64,000 bases of DNA from Comamonadaceae bacterium OS-1 (GCA_027923965.1 AP026969.1:3100001-3164000), one strand, 5' to 3'. Numbered from the stretch's first letter, positions 1-9,123 are shown. Notes: generated from the sequence alone by a model not told the origin. Numbers and translations are program-made.

Positions 1-2585
1 AGTTCAGCACCTTACACGCCCAGGCCCGCGTGCGGCTGCTGGCCGATGGCCGCCCGTTGCTGCACCACATGCTGGCCTGGACGGCCCTGCACCAGCAGGC
101 ACTACTGGCCCGCCGCACGGTGTCCACCATGGCCGTGCCCCTGGTGCCACACCGCAGCCAAAACCTACCCGCCCCCACCGGGGTGTTCACCGCCGAGGGC
201 GAGTTCCGTTTCGACATCAGCCCCGCCCTGCGTACGGTGCGTCCGTGGACCAATGTGCTGGCGAACCCCGCCTTTGGTGCCCATATCACCGAAGCCGGTG
301 GTGGTTACAGCTGGGGTCTGAACAGCCGCTTGAACCAGCTCACCACCTGGTCCAACGACCCGGTGGGCGACACGCCTTCAGAGTGGTTTTTGCTGCAGGA
401 CCGCAAGACGCTGGAGGTGTGGAGCATCACCCCCAACGCTTGGGGCCAACCGGAGTCGGTCTACCACGTGGCGCACGGCCAGGGCAGCAGCACCATCCGT
501 CACCGCCGGGGCGATATCGACGTAGCCGCCACCTGGTGCGTGGACCCCGAGACCTCGGTCAAGAGCGTGCGCATCCGCACCATCAACCGGGGCCACCGCA
601 CGCTGCAGCTGCGCATCATCGGCATGGCCGAATGGCTGATGGGAGCCAACCGCAGCGACCGCAGCAGTGTGCACATGGGCGTGTTCCAGCAGGGGGCCAC
701 CACCGCGCTGCTGTGCACCCAGCGCGAGCGCAGCGCAGGCTTTGGCGAAGGCACGGCCTTCCTGGCACTGGCCGGTGATGGCGACCAGGCGGTGGACGAC
801 TGGACCTGCGACCGCCGCGAATGCTTTGATGCCCGTGGCCGACTGGTGCTGCCAGACCACTTTGGCCAAACCACCGGTGCCGGGCTGGACCCTTGCGCCG
901 CCCTGTCCACCACCCTGCAGCTGGCCGCTGGCGACACCGCCGACCGGGTATTTTTGCTGGGCTTTGCAGCCAACCCGCTGCTCGCCCGCGACGTGGTGCT
1001 GCAGGCCACCGCGGTGGAGGCCACGCAGCGCCTGGCATCGGCGCGTGCCCACTGGGACACGCTGCTGGGGGCCACCGTGGTGGCCACGCCTGATCCGCTG
1101 TTCGATGCCATGGTGAACCACTGGCTGCTGTACCAGACGGTGGCCTGCCGCCTGTGGGCCAAGTCCGGCTTCTACCAGGCCGGTGGGGCCACGGGTTTCC
1201 GCGACCAGTTGCAAGACGCCATGGCATTGGCCTGGGCCGCCCCCGCCATGCTGCGCGAGCAGATCACCGTGTGCGCGGCGCGCCAGTTCCCCGAGGGCGA
1301 CGTACAGCATTGGTGGCATGCACCCAATGGGGCGGGAGTACGCACGCATTTTTCGGACGACCTGCTGTGGCTGCCCCATGCCTGCGCCCACTACCTGCAC
1401 AGCACAGGCGATGCATCGTTGCTGGAGGTGCAGGTGCCTTTTCTGGAGGGCACGGCCATTCCCATCGGTGCGGAAGACGCGTACTTCACGCCGACTATCG
1501 GCGTGGACACGGCCACCGTTTACGAACATGCCGCACGCACCATCGACCGCAGCCTGGCGGTGGGCGTACACGGCTTGCCGCTGATGGGCAGCGGCGACTG
1601 GAACGACGGCATGAACCGCGTCGGCATCGAGGGCCGGGGCGAATCGGTGTGGTTGGGCTGGTTCCTGTGCCGGGTGGTAGCCGAATTTGCACCGCTGGCC
1701 CACGCACGTGGCGACACGGCCCGTGCCGACCGCTGGGAGATGGCTGCCGAGGGCTGGAGGGCCGCGCTGGTGGGGCCGGCCTGGGACGGCCAGTGGTTCA
1801 AACGTGCGTTTTTTGACAACGGCGAAGCCCTGGGCTCGCACGCCAACGCCGAAGCCCAGATAGACCTGATCGCCCAGGCCTGGGCCGTGCTGTCCCGCGC
1901 CGCGCCGGTGGCCTTGCAGCGCATGGCGTTAACAGCCATGGAAGACCACCTGGTAGACCCGCAAGCCGGTCTCATCAAGCTGCTGGAGCCGCCACTGGCG
2001 CATGCCGTGCCCAGCGCCGGCTACATCCAGGCCTACCCGCCGGGCGTGCGGGAAAACGGTGGCCAGTATTCGCATGCGGGGGTCTGGGCAATGATGGCGC
2101 AGGCGGCCTTTGTACAGGGCCAGCCCGACAGTAGCGTGGCCGAGCGCGACACCGCCTACCGCTACTTCACCTACCTGAACCCGGCCCACCGGGCCAGCAA
2201 CCCGGCGCACAACGCGGCCTATGGCATCGAACCCTATGTGATGGCGGGTGACGTGTACACCCAGCCGCCCTACGTGGGGCGGGGTGGCTGGAGTTGGTAC
2301 ACCGGCTCGGCGGCGTGGATGCACCGCGCCGCCGTTGCCTCCATCTTTGGCCTGGAACAGGGCGCAGACACGCTGCGCTTTACCCCCAGCCTGCCCTCGC
2401 ACTGGCCGCAGGCCGAGCTGACGCTGCGCCGGGGTGAGCGCAGCATGCGTTTCATCCTTACCCGCAGCGCACCGGACGCGGTACTGGCGGCCAACGCACA
2501 ATGCAACGCCCAGTTGCTGCGCGTGGGTGAGGCACTGCCCTGGGCAGGCCTGCCTGCGCAGACCTGCTTTGTGATCCCGATCTGA
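1..2585 (+). CDS. ndvB: Cyclic beta-1,2-glucan synthase-like protein, C-terminal GH94 part (5' end outside window)
   Basis: The reading frame is open from the first complete codon (position 3), so only the C-terminal ~860 residues are present. The visible part looks like the glycoside-phosphorylase (GH94, old GT36) module at the end of cyclic beta-1,2-glucan synthases. An N-terminal beta-sandwich carries WTNVLANPAFG and NQLTTWSNDPVGD. A helical barrel follows with GSGDWNDGMNRVG, whose Asp in DWNDG corresponds to the family's catalytic acid. A second conserved block is GIEPYVMAGDVY and GRGGWSWYTGSAAWM. In the full enzymes this domain trims the glucan to set ring size, next to a membrane GT84 transferase, which would lie upstream of the window. 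A stand-alone cellobiose or chitobiose phosphorylase cannot be excluded without the 5' part. The gene is followed after 11 bp by a DUF1003 gene. Confidence 0.85.
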   Translation, partial: FSTLHAQARVRLLADGRPLLHHMLAWTALHQQALLARRTVSTMAVPLVPHRSQNLPAPTGVFTAEGEFRFDISPALRTVRPWTNVLANPAFGAHITEAGGGYSWGLNSRLNQLTTWSNDPVGDTPSEWFLLQDRKTLEVWSITPNAWGQPESVYHVAHGQGSSTIRHRRGDIDVAATWCVDPETSVKSVRIRTINRGHRTLQLRIIGMAEWLMGANRSDRSSVHMGVFQQGATTALLCTQRERSAGFGEGTAFLALAGDGDQAVDDWTCDRRECFDARGRLVLPDHFGQTTGAGLDPCAALSTTLQLAAGDTADRVFLLGFAANPLLARDVVLQATAVEATQRLASARAHWDTLLGATVVATPDPLFDAMVNHWLLYQTVACRLWAKSGFYQAGGATGFRDQLQDAMALAWAAPAMLREQITVCAARQFPEGDVQHWWHAPNGAGVRTHFSDDLLWLPHACAHYLHSTGDASLLEVQVPFLEGTAIPIGAEDAYFTPTIGVDTATVYEHAARTIDRSLAVGVHGLPLMGSGDWNDGMNRVGIEGRGESVWLGWFLCRVVAEFAPLAHARGDTARADRWEMAAEGWRAALVGPAWDGQWFKRAFFDNGEALGSHANAEAQIDLIAQAWAVLSRAAPVALQRMALTAMEDHLVDPQAGLIKLLEPPLAHAVPSAGYIQAYPPGVRENGGQYSHAGVWAMMAQAAFVQGQPDSSVAERDTAYRYFTYLNPAHRASNPAHNAAYGIEPYVMAGDVYTQPPYVGRGGWSWYTGSAAWMHRAAVASIFGLEQGADTLRFTPSLPSHWPQAELTLRRGERSMRFILTRSAPDAVLAANAQCNAQLLRVGEALPWAGLPAQTCFVIPI

Positions 2586-2596
2586 ACCGCTCTCCC

Positions 2597-3148
2597 ATGA
2601 CCACACCTGACATCAGCACCGAGAAACTGCTCGGCCTGGCCTATGAAGCCATGGATGCCCAAACCCAAAAAGTCGCCAGCCACATCGCCGGGCGTAAGCA
2701 CATTGCCCGCAATACCGCCACGGATCTGGAGGACGACACCTCCTTCGGTGCGCGCGCCGCCGATGCGGTGGCCAGCTTTGGCGGGTCGTGGACCTTCATC
2801 CTGCTGTTTGGGGCGGTGCTGGTGGTGTGGGTGGTGCTGAACGTGCTGCTGCTGGCGCGCTGGAACGCGGTGTTCGACCCCTACCCGTTCATCCTGCTGA
2901 ACCTGTTTTTGTCGATGCTGGCCGCCGTGCAGGCCCCCATCATCCTGATGTCGCAAAACCGCCAGGCCCAGAAGGACAGGCTGCACGCCGAGCACGACTA
3001 CGAGGTCAATCTCAAGGCCGAGCTGGAGATCATGCTGCTGCATGAAAAGATCGACTTGCTGCGCCAGGGCCAGTGGGCCGAGCTGTTGGAAATCCAGAAG
3101 GAACAGTTGCAGCTGTTGTCGCATTTGAGAGACAAGGCTACAAGCTAG
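2597..3148 (+). CDS. DUF1003 family membrane protein
   Basis: A 183-residue protein with two hydrophobic segments (about residues 66–89 and 99–119). Between them is the short linker RWNAVFDPYPF, and after them a charged, probably coiled-coil tail (MSQNRQAQKDRLHAEHDYEVN). The motif DPYPFILLNLFLS and the following QAPIILMSQNRQ are characteristic of DUF1003. The N-terminal ~60 residues are soluble and contain HIAGRKHIARN. The molecular function of the family is not established. It begins 11 bp after the glucan synthase-like gene, so the two are probably co-transcribed, which suggests an envelope role but does not prove it. Confidence 0.85.
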   Translation: MTTPDISTEKLLGLAYEAMDAQTQKVASHIAGRKHIARNTATDLEDDTSFGARAADAVASFGGSWTFILLFGAVLVVWVVLNVLLLARWNAVFDPYPFILLNLFLSMLAAVQAPIILMSQNRQAQKDRLHAEHDYEVNLKAELEIMLLHEKIDLLRQGQWAELLEIQKEQLQLLSHLRDKATS

Positions 3149-3280
3149 CCGACACGCCCATGCGGCATCCTCCTACACGCCCTAGCGGCAAAGGCCGATA
3201 GGGCACAGCAGGCCTCGGTTCTAAAGTTCAGTCATCGGTTGGGTAATACCCAAACCCCTTCGACCAACCAAGGAACCACG

Positions 3281-3853
3281 ATGGCTGCTAAGAATGAACC
3301 CACGAATGTCACGCAACTGCCGACCAACAGCGGCGATCGCATGGTGTTGAACGAAGCGGCCCTGGGTGCGGCCCGCCGCAGCCTGGACCAAGGTGCCGTC
3401 AACCCCAGCTACGGCCCCTGGCGCGAAGACATCATTCAGCTGTTGAACGATTCTTTGGCCACCGAACTGGTGTGCGTGCTGCGCTACAAGCGCCACCACT
3501 TCACCGCGGAGGGTCTGGCCTCTTCTGCGATTGCCGCTGAATTTATGGTGCATGCGAACGAAGAAACCGGCCACGCCGACCGGCTGGCCCAACGTATTGT
3601 GCAGTTGGGCGGTGAGCCCGACTTTTCGCCCGATTCTTTGACCAAGCGCAGCCATGCGGCCTACGACGACTCGAAAGATCTAAAAGAGATGATCAAGGCC
3701 AACCTGGTGGCTGAGCGTGTAGCCATTGAGGCCTACAGCCAGATGATTGCCATGATTGGCGACAAGGATTCCACGACCCGCCGCTTGCTCGAAGATATTT
3801 TGAGCGACGAGCAAGAGCATGCCGAAGAGCTCAAGGACTGGCTGGCCGTCTAG
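3281..3853 (+). CDS. Ferritin-like di-iron protein (bacterioferritin family)
   Basis: A 190-residue four-helix-bundle protein. The ferroxidase ligand pattern of the family is visible: a Glu in helix A (ATELVCVLRYKRHH), ExxH in helix B (NEETGHAD), a Glu in helix C (VAERVAIEAYSQM) and ExxH in helix D (DEQEHAEELKDW). It is longer at the N-terminus (~45 residues) than classical 158-residue bacterioferritin, and no haem-axial Met was assigned. I chose the ATG at 3281 because AAGGA lies about 8 bases upstream; an upstream in-frame start at 3239 has no ribosome site. Probable role: iron or oxidative-stress protection. A BON lipoprotein and CsbD follow, as often seen in stress clusters. Confidence 0.85.
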   Translation: MAAKNEPTNVTQLPTNSGDRMVLNEAALGAARRSLDQGAVNPSYGPWREDIIQLLNDSLATELVCVLRYKRHHFTAEGLASSAIAAEFMVHANEETGHADRLAQRIVQLGGEPDFSPDSLTKRSHAAYDDSKDLKEMIKANLVAERVAIEAYSQMIAMIGDKDSTTRRLLEDILSDEQEHAEELKDWLAV

Positions 3854-3923
3854 TTTTTTTGCCCTGGCTGGTGGGGCCATTCACCATGCCAAACCAACTT
3901 TCTTAATTTACTGGAGATCCAAA

Positions 3924-4244
3924 ATGAAACTGAACATCCGCACCACCCTCGCCGCTTCCATCACCGCCATCGTGCTGTTGACCACCGCCGGCTGTGCCGT
4001 GACACGTGGCCAAGAGACTGTGGGCGCTTACGTGGACGACTCCGCAGTGACCACCAGCGTCAAAGCCCGCTTTGTCGACAACAAGGAAGTAGACGCATCA
4101 GCCATCAGCGTGGAAACCCTGAACGGCACGGTGATGCTGTCTGGCTTTGCCAAGAGCCTGAACGAAAAAGCCACGGCTGAAAGCATTGCCCGCAATGTCA
4201 AGGGCGTGAAGGCTGTGAAGAACGCGATTGCGATCCGTCCTTAA
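3924..4244 (+). CDS. BON-domain lipoprotein
   Basis: A 106-residue protein. The N-terminal signal runs to a lipobox-like TTAGC, so Cys24 is the probable lipidated residue. One BON domain follows (DDSAVTTSVKARF … VSVETLNGTVMLSGF-like … VKGVKAVKNAIAI). BON domains occur in OsmY and related periplasmic stress proteins and are thought to bind membranes. The start at 3924 is preceded by GGAG about 8 bases upstream. It sits between the ferritin-like gene and csbD, which fits a general or osmotic stress group. Confidence 0.88.
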   Translation: MKLNIRTTLAASITAIVLLTTAGCAVTRGQETVGAYVDDSAVTTSVKARFVDNKEVDASAISVETLNGTVMLSGFAKSLNEKATAESIARNVKGVKAVKNAIAIRP

Positions 4245-4273
4245 TTTTTATCTGTAACTGCAAGGAGATTGCC

Positions 4274-4492
4274 ATGAACTGGGACACTATCCAAGGTAAC
4301 TGGAAACAGGCTACCGGCAAAGCCAAAGAGCAATGGGGCAAGCTGACCGACGACGACCTCGACGTGGTGGCCGGCAAGCGCGACCAGCTCGCTGGCAAGA
4401 TCCAGGAACGCTATGGCATTGCCAAAGACGAAGCCGAAAAGCAGCTGTCTGCCTGGGAAAAGAAAGCCAACGACGACGCCTGGTTCAAATAG
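4274..4492 (+). CDS. CsbD family stress-response protein
   Basis: A small, highly charged 72-residue protein beginning MNWDTIQGNWKQATGKAKE, the hallmark of CsbD/YjbJ proteins, with the family's internal repeat of GKxxxxWGKLTDDDL and AGKRDQLAGKIQERYG. AAGGAG lies about 6 bases before the ATG. These proteins are abundant under general stress; no biochemical activity is firmly assigned. It is the last gene of the plus-strand stress run and is followed by a strong hairpin terminator. Confidence 0.92.
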   Translation: MNWDTIQGNWKQATGKAKEQWGKLTDDDLDVVAGKRDQLAGKIQERYGIAKDEAEKQLSAWEKKANDDAWFK

Positions 4493-4512
4493 CCTGACCC
4501 TGGTTTCATAAA

Positions 4513-4550
4513 AAAAGCCCCGACCACCTGCAAAGATGGTCGGGGCTTTT
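4513..4550. terminator. Bidirectional rho-independent terminator
   Basis: A 14-bp perfect inverted repeat: AAAAGCCCCGACCA (4513–4526) pairs with TGGTCGGGGCTTTT (4537–4550), with a 10-base loop. A-run and T-run flank the stem, so it can end transcripts both from csbD and from the convergent gene at 4565–4981. Confidence 0.9.
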
Positions 4551-4564
4551 GTGCGCCTGGGGAA

Positions 4565-4981
4565 TCAGCAGCGGCCCTTTTTGGCCTGGCCGGGAGGGCA
4601 GTGGCCGTTGCCGCGGTGGTCATCGTCCCGGTCATGGCGGTCGTCGTGGCGCTCCTCGCGGCGCTCGGCCTGGCGCCAGCTGCCGTCCACCCAGCGCCAG
4701 CCACCGTCGGCACGGATCCAGCGGCCCGGGGTGAAACTGTGGTCGGGGCGTGCTGCTTGCCAATAGCCACCATGCCACGCGTAGTCGCGTCCGTTCCATT
4801 GCCAGCTACCCGGTACCCAAACCTGGCCCACTTGCGGGCTGGGCACGCGCTCCAGGCGCGGCGCAGGCGGTGCTATTTGCACCAGGCCTGGCAAGGTAAT
4901 GTTGACCGACACCTGTGCCTGGGCAGACGTGAAAGCGGCAGTGGCCACAAGGGCCGCAAGAATAAAGGGAATGGGTTTCAT
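4565..4981 (-). CDS. Secreted Trp-rich YXWGXW-type repeat protein with His/Asp-rich tail
   Basis: 138 residues. A Sec signal peptide (MKPIPFILAALVATAAFTSAQA) precedes a run of tryptophan motifs: VWVPGSWQWNGRDYAWHGGYW, FTPGRWIRADGGWRW and VDGSWRQ. These resemble the YXWGXW repeats of small periplasmic proteins. The C-terminus is extremely charged (HDDRHDRDDDHRGNGHC) and could bind metal, which is inference only. The start at 4981 was chosen because the signal peptide begins there; the longer frame upstream has no secretion signal. The function is unknown. Confidence 0.75.
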   Translation of the reverse strand: MKPIPFILAALVATAAFTSAQAQVSVNITLPGLVQIAPPAPRLERVPSPQVGQVWVPGSWQWNGRDYAWHGGYWQAARPDHSFTPGRWIRADGGWRWVDGSWRQAERREERHDDRHDRDDDHRGNGHCPPGQAKKGRC

Positions 4982-5151
4982 AGGGCAGTAGGAATAGAGG
5001 TACAGAGGTGGACCTGCGCACAACGCCGCGCAAGCCTTTGTGGATGACAGGGTGTATACGCCAGCGGTGCAACAACGTGCAAAATCGCACGTTCCGGCCA
5101 CCGGGCCATGGGTCCAGAGCCGCCTTATTACACACCGAACCGAACCACACC

Positions 5152-5922
5152 ATGCAATTTGCCACCTGGAACGTCAACTCCCTCACCGTACGCCTGCCCC
5201 AGGTTGTGGACTGGCTGGCGGCCAACCCGGTCGATGTGCTGGCGCTGCAAGAAACCAAGATGACCGACGACAAGTTTCCGCACGCAGCCTTTGCCGAGGC
5301 GGGGTACCAGGCGCAGTGGTTTGGCCAGAAGACCTACAACGGCGTGGCCCTGCTGAGCAAAACGGCGGCCACCGACGTGGTGAAAAACATTCCCGGCTTC
5401 AGCGATGACCTGGCCCGCGTGATCACCGGCACGGTCCAGGGCGTACGCGTGATTGGGGCCTATTTCCCCAACGGCCAGGAGCCGGGAAGCGAAAAATTTG
5501 ACTACAAAATGCACTGGCTCAAAGCGCTGCGCGACTGGGTCAAGGCCGAACTGCTGGTGCACCCGCAATTGGTGTTGATGGGCGACTACAACATCACCTT
5601 CGATGATGCCGACGTATGGGACCCGATAGGCCTGAAGGACACCATCCACTGCACCGACGAAGAACGCTACCACCTGCAGGCCCTGGTGGGTCTGGGCCTG
5701 ACCGACACCCACCGCCTGTTCCCCCAGCCGGCCAAATGCTATTCATGGTGGGATTACCGCGACTTTGGCTTCAGGCGCAACCGGGGCATGCGCATCGACC
5801 ACATCCTGGTCAGCCCGGCACTCAAACCGTGGGTCACCGCCTGCACCATCGACACCGTGCCCCGCAAGAACGAGCGCCCCAGCGACCATGCACCCGTGGT
5901 CGTTACACTCGATTTACTATAA
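5152..5922 (+). CDS. xth: Exodeoxyribonuclease III
   Basis: A 256-residue member of the exonuclease III / AP-endonuclease family, full length. Catalytic motifs are present: WNVNSL at the N-terminus, the metal-binding Glu in LQETKM, GDYNI, RIDHILVS, and the terminal SDHAPV with the catalytic His. It acts in base excision repair, cutting DNA at abasic sites and degrading 3' ends. I start it at ATG 5152 (MQFATWNVNS), where similarity begins; the in-frame upstream extension is not family-like. A copy of the dispersed palindromic repeat follows its stop codon directly. Confidence 0.93.
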   Translation: MQFATWNVNSLTVRLPQVVDWLAANPVDVLALQETKMTDDKFPHAAFAEAGYQAQWFGQKTYNGVALLSKTAATDVVKNIPGFSDDLARVITGTVQGVRVIGAYFPNGQEPGSEKFDYKMHWLKALRDWVKAELLVHPQLVLMGDYNITFDDADVWDPIGLKDTIHCTDEERYHLQALVGLGLTDTHRLFPQPAKCYSWWDYRDFGFRRNRGMRIDHILVSPALKPWVTACTIDTVPRKNERPSDHAPVVVTLDLL

Positions 5923-5923
5923 T

Positions 5924-5970
5924 TTTTATAGCTTCTCACGCTTATTCAATAAGCGCAAACAGCCTAAAAG
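5924..5970 (+). repeat. Dispersed palindromic repeat, copy A
   Basis: TTTTTATAGCTTCTCAC is followed by the palindromic core GCTTAT-TCA-ATAAGC and then AACAGCCTAAAA. It begins directly after the xth stop and lies between two convergent genes. The core can form a hairpin, so it may also act as a transcription end point. Confidence 0.75.
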
Positions 5971-6036
5971 ATCTAAATTTTCTGTGCCGATGCAAGCCGC
6001 GCGGGCAAACAGACGCAGCGCACTCCACATCGCGTG

Positions 6037-8676
6037 CTAAGCCGTCGCCTCGGAGCGCTGCACAAACTCCACAAACTGTGCTGCGGGCAAGGCACGGCTG
6101 AACAGGAAGCCCTGGTAGGCATGGCAGCCGCACTGGGCCAGAAACTCCTTTTGTGCCAGGGTCTCCACGCCCTCGGCCATCACGCCCAAGCCCAGGTTCT
6201 GCGCCAGGGCCACCACGGTGCGGGCGATGGCGGCATCGCTGGGGTCGGTAAGCACGTCGCGCACAAAAGACTGGTCGATCTTGAGCTGGTCCAGTGGCAA
6301 GCGCTTGAGGTAGGACAGCGACGAATAGCCGGTACCAAAGTCGTCCAGCGACAAGCCGATGCCTTCGGCCCGCAAGGCGGCCATCTTGCCCACCATCTCT
6401 TCCAGGTTGTCGATCAGCATGCTCTCGGTGAGCTCCAGCTTGAGACGCTTCGGGTTGGCCCCGGTGGCGCTCAACAGGGCTAGCACGCCGTCGACAAAAT
6501 GGGGTTCGCGAAACTGCCGGGCGCTGACGTTGACCGCCAGCACCAACTCGGCCAGCTGCGGCTGCTGGGCCCACTGCACCAATTGCTTGCAAGCCGTCTC
6601 CAGCACCCAGTGGCCCAGCGGCAAGATGTGGCCGGTGTCCTCGGCCAGCGGGATGAAGCTGGCCGGGGACACCATCCCACGCACCGGGTGTGGCCAGCGC
6701 AGCAGGGCCTCGGCCCCGGTAATGCGCCCCTGCCCGTCCAACTGGGGCTGGTAGTACAGATCAAATTGCCGCTGGCTGATGGCCAGGCGCAGATCAGACT
6801 CCAGAGCGGCGCGGGCGTTGACCACCGCCTGCATGGCAGGATCGAAAAACCGCAAACCGTTGCGCCCGGCCGCTTTGGCCTGGTACATGGCAAGGTCGGC
6901 CTGCTTGAGCAGCTCGTCCATCGACAGGCTCAGGCCGCTGTATAGCGCCACCCCCACGCTGGCCGTGCTGTTGAAATCAAAGTCACCAAGTTGGTAAGGC
7001 TGGTTCAACGCGGTCACGATTTTCTCGCCCACGGCACGTACATCGGCTGCGGCCGCCGCGGCCGAGCTATCCAGGTTTTCCAGCACCACCAGAAACTCGT
7101 CGCCGCCCAGACGGGCCACGGTGTCGCAGTCGCGGATGCAGGCCGACAGGCGCTGGGCCGCCTGGCGCAGCAGCAGGTCACCCTTGTCGTGGCCCCGGGT
7201 GTCGTTGAGGGTTTTGAAGTTATCCAGATCAATGAACAGCAGCGCCCCCGTGCGTTTGTTGCGCTCGCTCGAGGTCAGCGCGCGCTGCAGCCGGTCCATC
7301 AGCAGGCGGCGGTTGGGCAGCTCGGTCAGGGGGTCGAAAAACGCCAACTGGCGGATCTGGTCCTCGGCGGCCTTGCGCAGGGTGATGTCGGACAGCGTGG
7401 CCACAAAGTAGCTGACCTCGCCCGCCGCGTCGTACACCGCATTGATGTTGACCCACTGCGGAAACACCTCGCCGTTTTTGCGCCGACTCCAGATTTCGCC
7501 GGCCCATTTGCCCGTGCGCCGCAGCGCCTGCTGGATGCCGATGAAATACACATCGGTGTCGCGGTCGGACTTGAGCAGCGCCAGCGTCTTGCCCAGGGCT
7601 TCGGCATCGCTGTAGCCCAGGCTCTGGGTGAAGGCCTTGTTGACGCGCAGAATGCGCTGCTCGGGGTCGGTGACCAGCACCCCTTCCTGGGCCTCAAAAG
7701 CAGTGGCAGCAATGGCCAGTTCGGCCTCGACGCGGTAACGGACCGACAGATCAATGTCCACGCAGAACATTTCCGCCGGGCGCCCCGGCGCCTGCACAAA
7801 CGCATGGCTGGAGAACACCGGCACGCCGCTGCCGTCCTTGTGCTGCAGCACCAACTCGCCTGCAGGAATCGCCTCGCGGGTGGCAAACATGTGCTCCATG
7901 GCCTGGCGCACGCCCTCGCGCATGGGCGGCGGAATGATCAGGTCACGCAAATTGCGGCCAATGGCTTCCTCGGCCGTAAAGCCATACAGGCGCTCGGAAG
8001 CTTTGTTCCAGTAACGGGTGGTGCCGTCGGGTGCGTAGGCCTGCACCGAAACCCCAGGAATGTCCTTGATCAGAGTGCGAAAGCGCGTCTCGGACTCGCG
8101 CAGCGCCACATCCAGCGCATCACGGCGCTGCCCCTCCTGCAGCACCAAAGCCAGCAACAGGGTGGCCGGGGTGAACACCAGAATCAGCGCGGTGGCGATG
8201 GACGCGATAGCCCGCGGCTCCAACGGCGACAAGGCCAAGAATCCAATCTGGCACAACTGCAGCACCAGGCCAAACACCATCAGCGAAGGCACATCCACGC
8301 TCGCCCGGCGGCGGACCACGGCGCGGCGGTACAGCAGCCCCAAGCCTACGCTGACAAGCAAGGCCGCAAACACCATCGCCACATGGGGCGAACCGCGCCA
8401 CAGGTGGTAGCCAGCCACCACCACCATCGCCACGCTGGCGGACAGCAAACCGCCGAACAGCCCCAGAATGCCCATCACCACCGAGCCGCCATCCACGGTA
8501 ATGCCAGGCAGCGGCACGTAGGGGTCGGCCATGCCCAGCACGCACACCACGCCAAACAGCAGCCCTGTCGCCACCTGGCCCGCCCGGCGCTGGTCGTGCC
8601 ACAGACGCACGTGTAGGCACTGCACCACACCCAACACCAACATCCAAGCCACGTCCTGGGCAAGATAAACAACCAT
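6037..8676 (-). CDS. Membrane-bound PAS–GGDEF–EAL cyclic-di-GMP enzyme
   Basis: 879 residues. The N-terminus holds about five or six membrane segments (residues ~5–185) of the 5TM/LytS-YhcK-like sensor type, with the conserved stretch DPYVPLPGITVDGGSVVMG. Two PAS domains follow (about 200–320 and 330–440). The GGDEF domain has intact RLGGDEF, preceded by an RxxD product-inhibition site (RDCD). The EAL domain has intact GAEALLRW, NVSARQFRE, LELTESM, DDFGTGYSSL and AEGVET. Both diguanylate cyclase and phosphodiesterase sites look catalytically competent, so the net activity cannot be predicted. GGAG lies about 9 bases before the ATG at 8676. It is convergent with xth and preceded by a ~450-bp gap. 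Confidence 0.93.
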   Translation of the reverse strand: MVVYLAQDVAWMLVLGVVQCLHVRLWHDQRRAGQVATGLLFGVVCVLGMADPYVPLPGITVDGGSVVMGILGLFGGLLSASVAMVVVAGYHLWRGSPHVAMVFAALLVSVGLGLLYRRAVVRRRASVDVPSLMVFGLVLQLCQIGFLALSPLEPRAIASIATALILVFTPATLLLALVLQEGQRRDALDVALRESETRFRTLIKDIPGVSVQAYAPDGTTRYWNKASERLYGFTAEEAIGRNLRDLIIPPPMREGVRQAMEHMFATREAIPAGELVLQHKDGSGVPVFSSHAFVQAPGRPAEMFCVDIDLSVRYRVEAELAIAATAFEAQEGVLVTDPEQRILRVNKAFTQSLGYSDAEALGKTLALLKSDRDTDVYFIGIQQALRRTGKWAGEIWSRRKNGEVFPQWVNINAVYDAAGEVSYFVATLSDITLRKAAEDQIRQLAFFDPLTELPNRRLLMDRLQRALTSSERNKRTGALLFIDLDNFKTLNDTRGHDKGDLLLRQAAQRLSACIRDCDTVARLGGDEFLVVLENLDSSAAAAAADVRAVGEKIVTALNQPYQLGDFDFNSTASVGVALYSGLSLSMDELLKQADLAMYQAKAAGRNGLRFFDPAMQAVVNARAALESDLRLAISQRQFDLYYQPQLDGQGRITGAEALLRWPHPVRGMVSPASFIPLAEDTGHILPLGHWVLETACKQLVQWAQQPQLAELVLAVNVSARQFREPHFVDGVLALLSATGANPKRLKLELTESMLIDNLEEMVGKMAALRAEGIGLSLDDFGTGYSSLSYLKRLPLDQLKIDQSFVRDVLTDPSDAAIARTVVALAQNLGLGVMAEGVETLAQKEFLAQCGCHAYQGFLFSRALPAAQFVEFVQRSEATA

Positions 8677-9123
8677 GAAAACGGTCTCCTACCGAAAGCA
8701 CACGCAGAGCTGTCCGCGCGGAACCAGGACAACGCAGCAGCCACCCCCAAAGACGCGCACAGGCACGCCACCAATAGGCACATTGTTACAAATTGGACCT
8801 ACTTTAGTATGCTTTAGTTTGTACCAAAGGAAACTGGCGGGCGCGCAAACTGGTACGGGCACTACCAGAAAGATAGCTATCCCCTCAAGAAGCAAGGGCA
8901 CAGACACCGGTTTTTAACCAGGGATCCTGGCGCAGCACAATCCGGCGGTACCCCAAATTCTTCATCGATATTGTGGAACCCCGCCTGTTAGGCGGGGCTC
9001 ATTGCCTGGCCACGGCACAAGGCAGCCAAGCTATACATTGAATAGCTGCTCAAGCCCACCCTGTAAGCACGGGTGGCCAAAAACACTTAAATCACCATGG
9101 CGCCCCCAGACAGGAGCGGGCGC
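8677..9123. other. 447-bp intergenic region between the c-di-GMP enzyme and ntrC
   Basis: No convincing gene was found. The half nearer the GGDEF–EAL gene is relatively AT-rich (about 8780–8830) and is where its promoter and 5' leader should be, reading on the minus strand. I looked for a c-di-GMP (GEMM) aptamer and did not find its conserved elements. The other half holds hairpins that lie downstream of ntrC. One is CCCCGCC (8979–8985) with GGCGGGG (8991–8997). Another is CCACCC (9056–9061) with GGGTGG (9071–9076). Confidence 0.5.
8977..8999 (-). terminator. Hairpin downstream of ntrC
   Basis: A 7-bp GC-only stem, CCCCGCC–TGTTA–GGCGGGG, located about 125 bp after the ntrC stop on the minus strand. 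It lacks a long T-tract, so its efficiency is uncertain. Confidence 0.45.

Noticed and set aside
378..1841. 487-codon minus-strand frame opposite the glucan synthase-like gene
   Set aside because: Shadow; the plus-strand frame carries the GH94 motifs.
6991..8616. 541-codon plus-strand frame opposite the c-di-GMP enzyme
   Set aside because: Shadow of a gene with all GGDEF and EAL motifs on the other strand.
8677..8930. c-di-GMP (GEMM) riboswitch in front of the c-di-GMP enzyme
   Set aside because: The conserved aptamer blocks (such as GGGACGCAAAGC) are not found on either strand.
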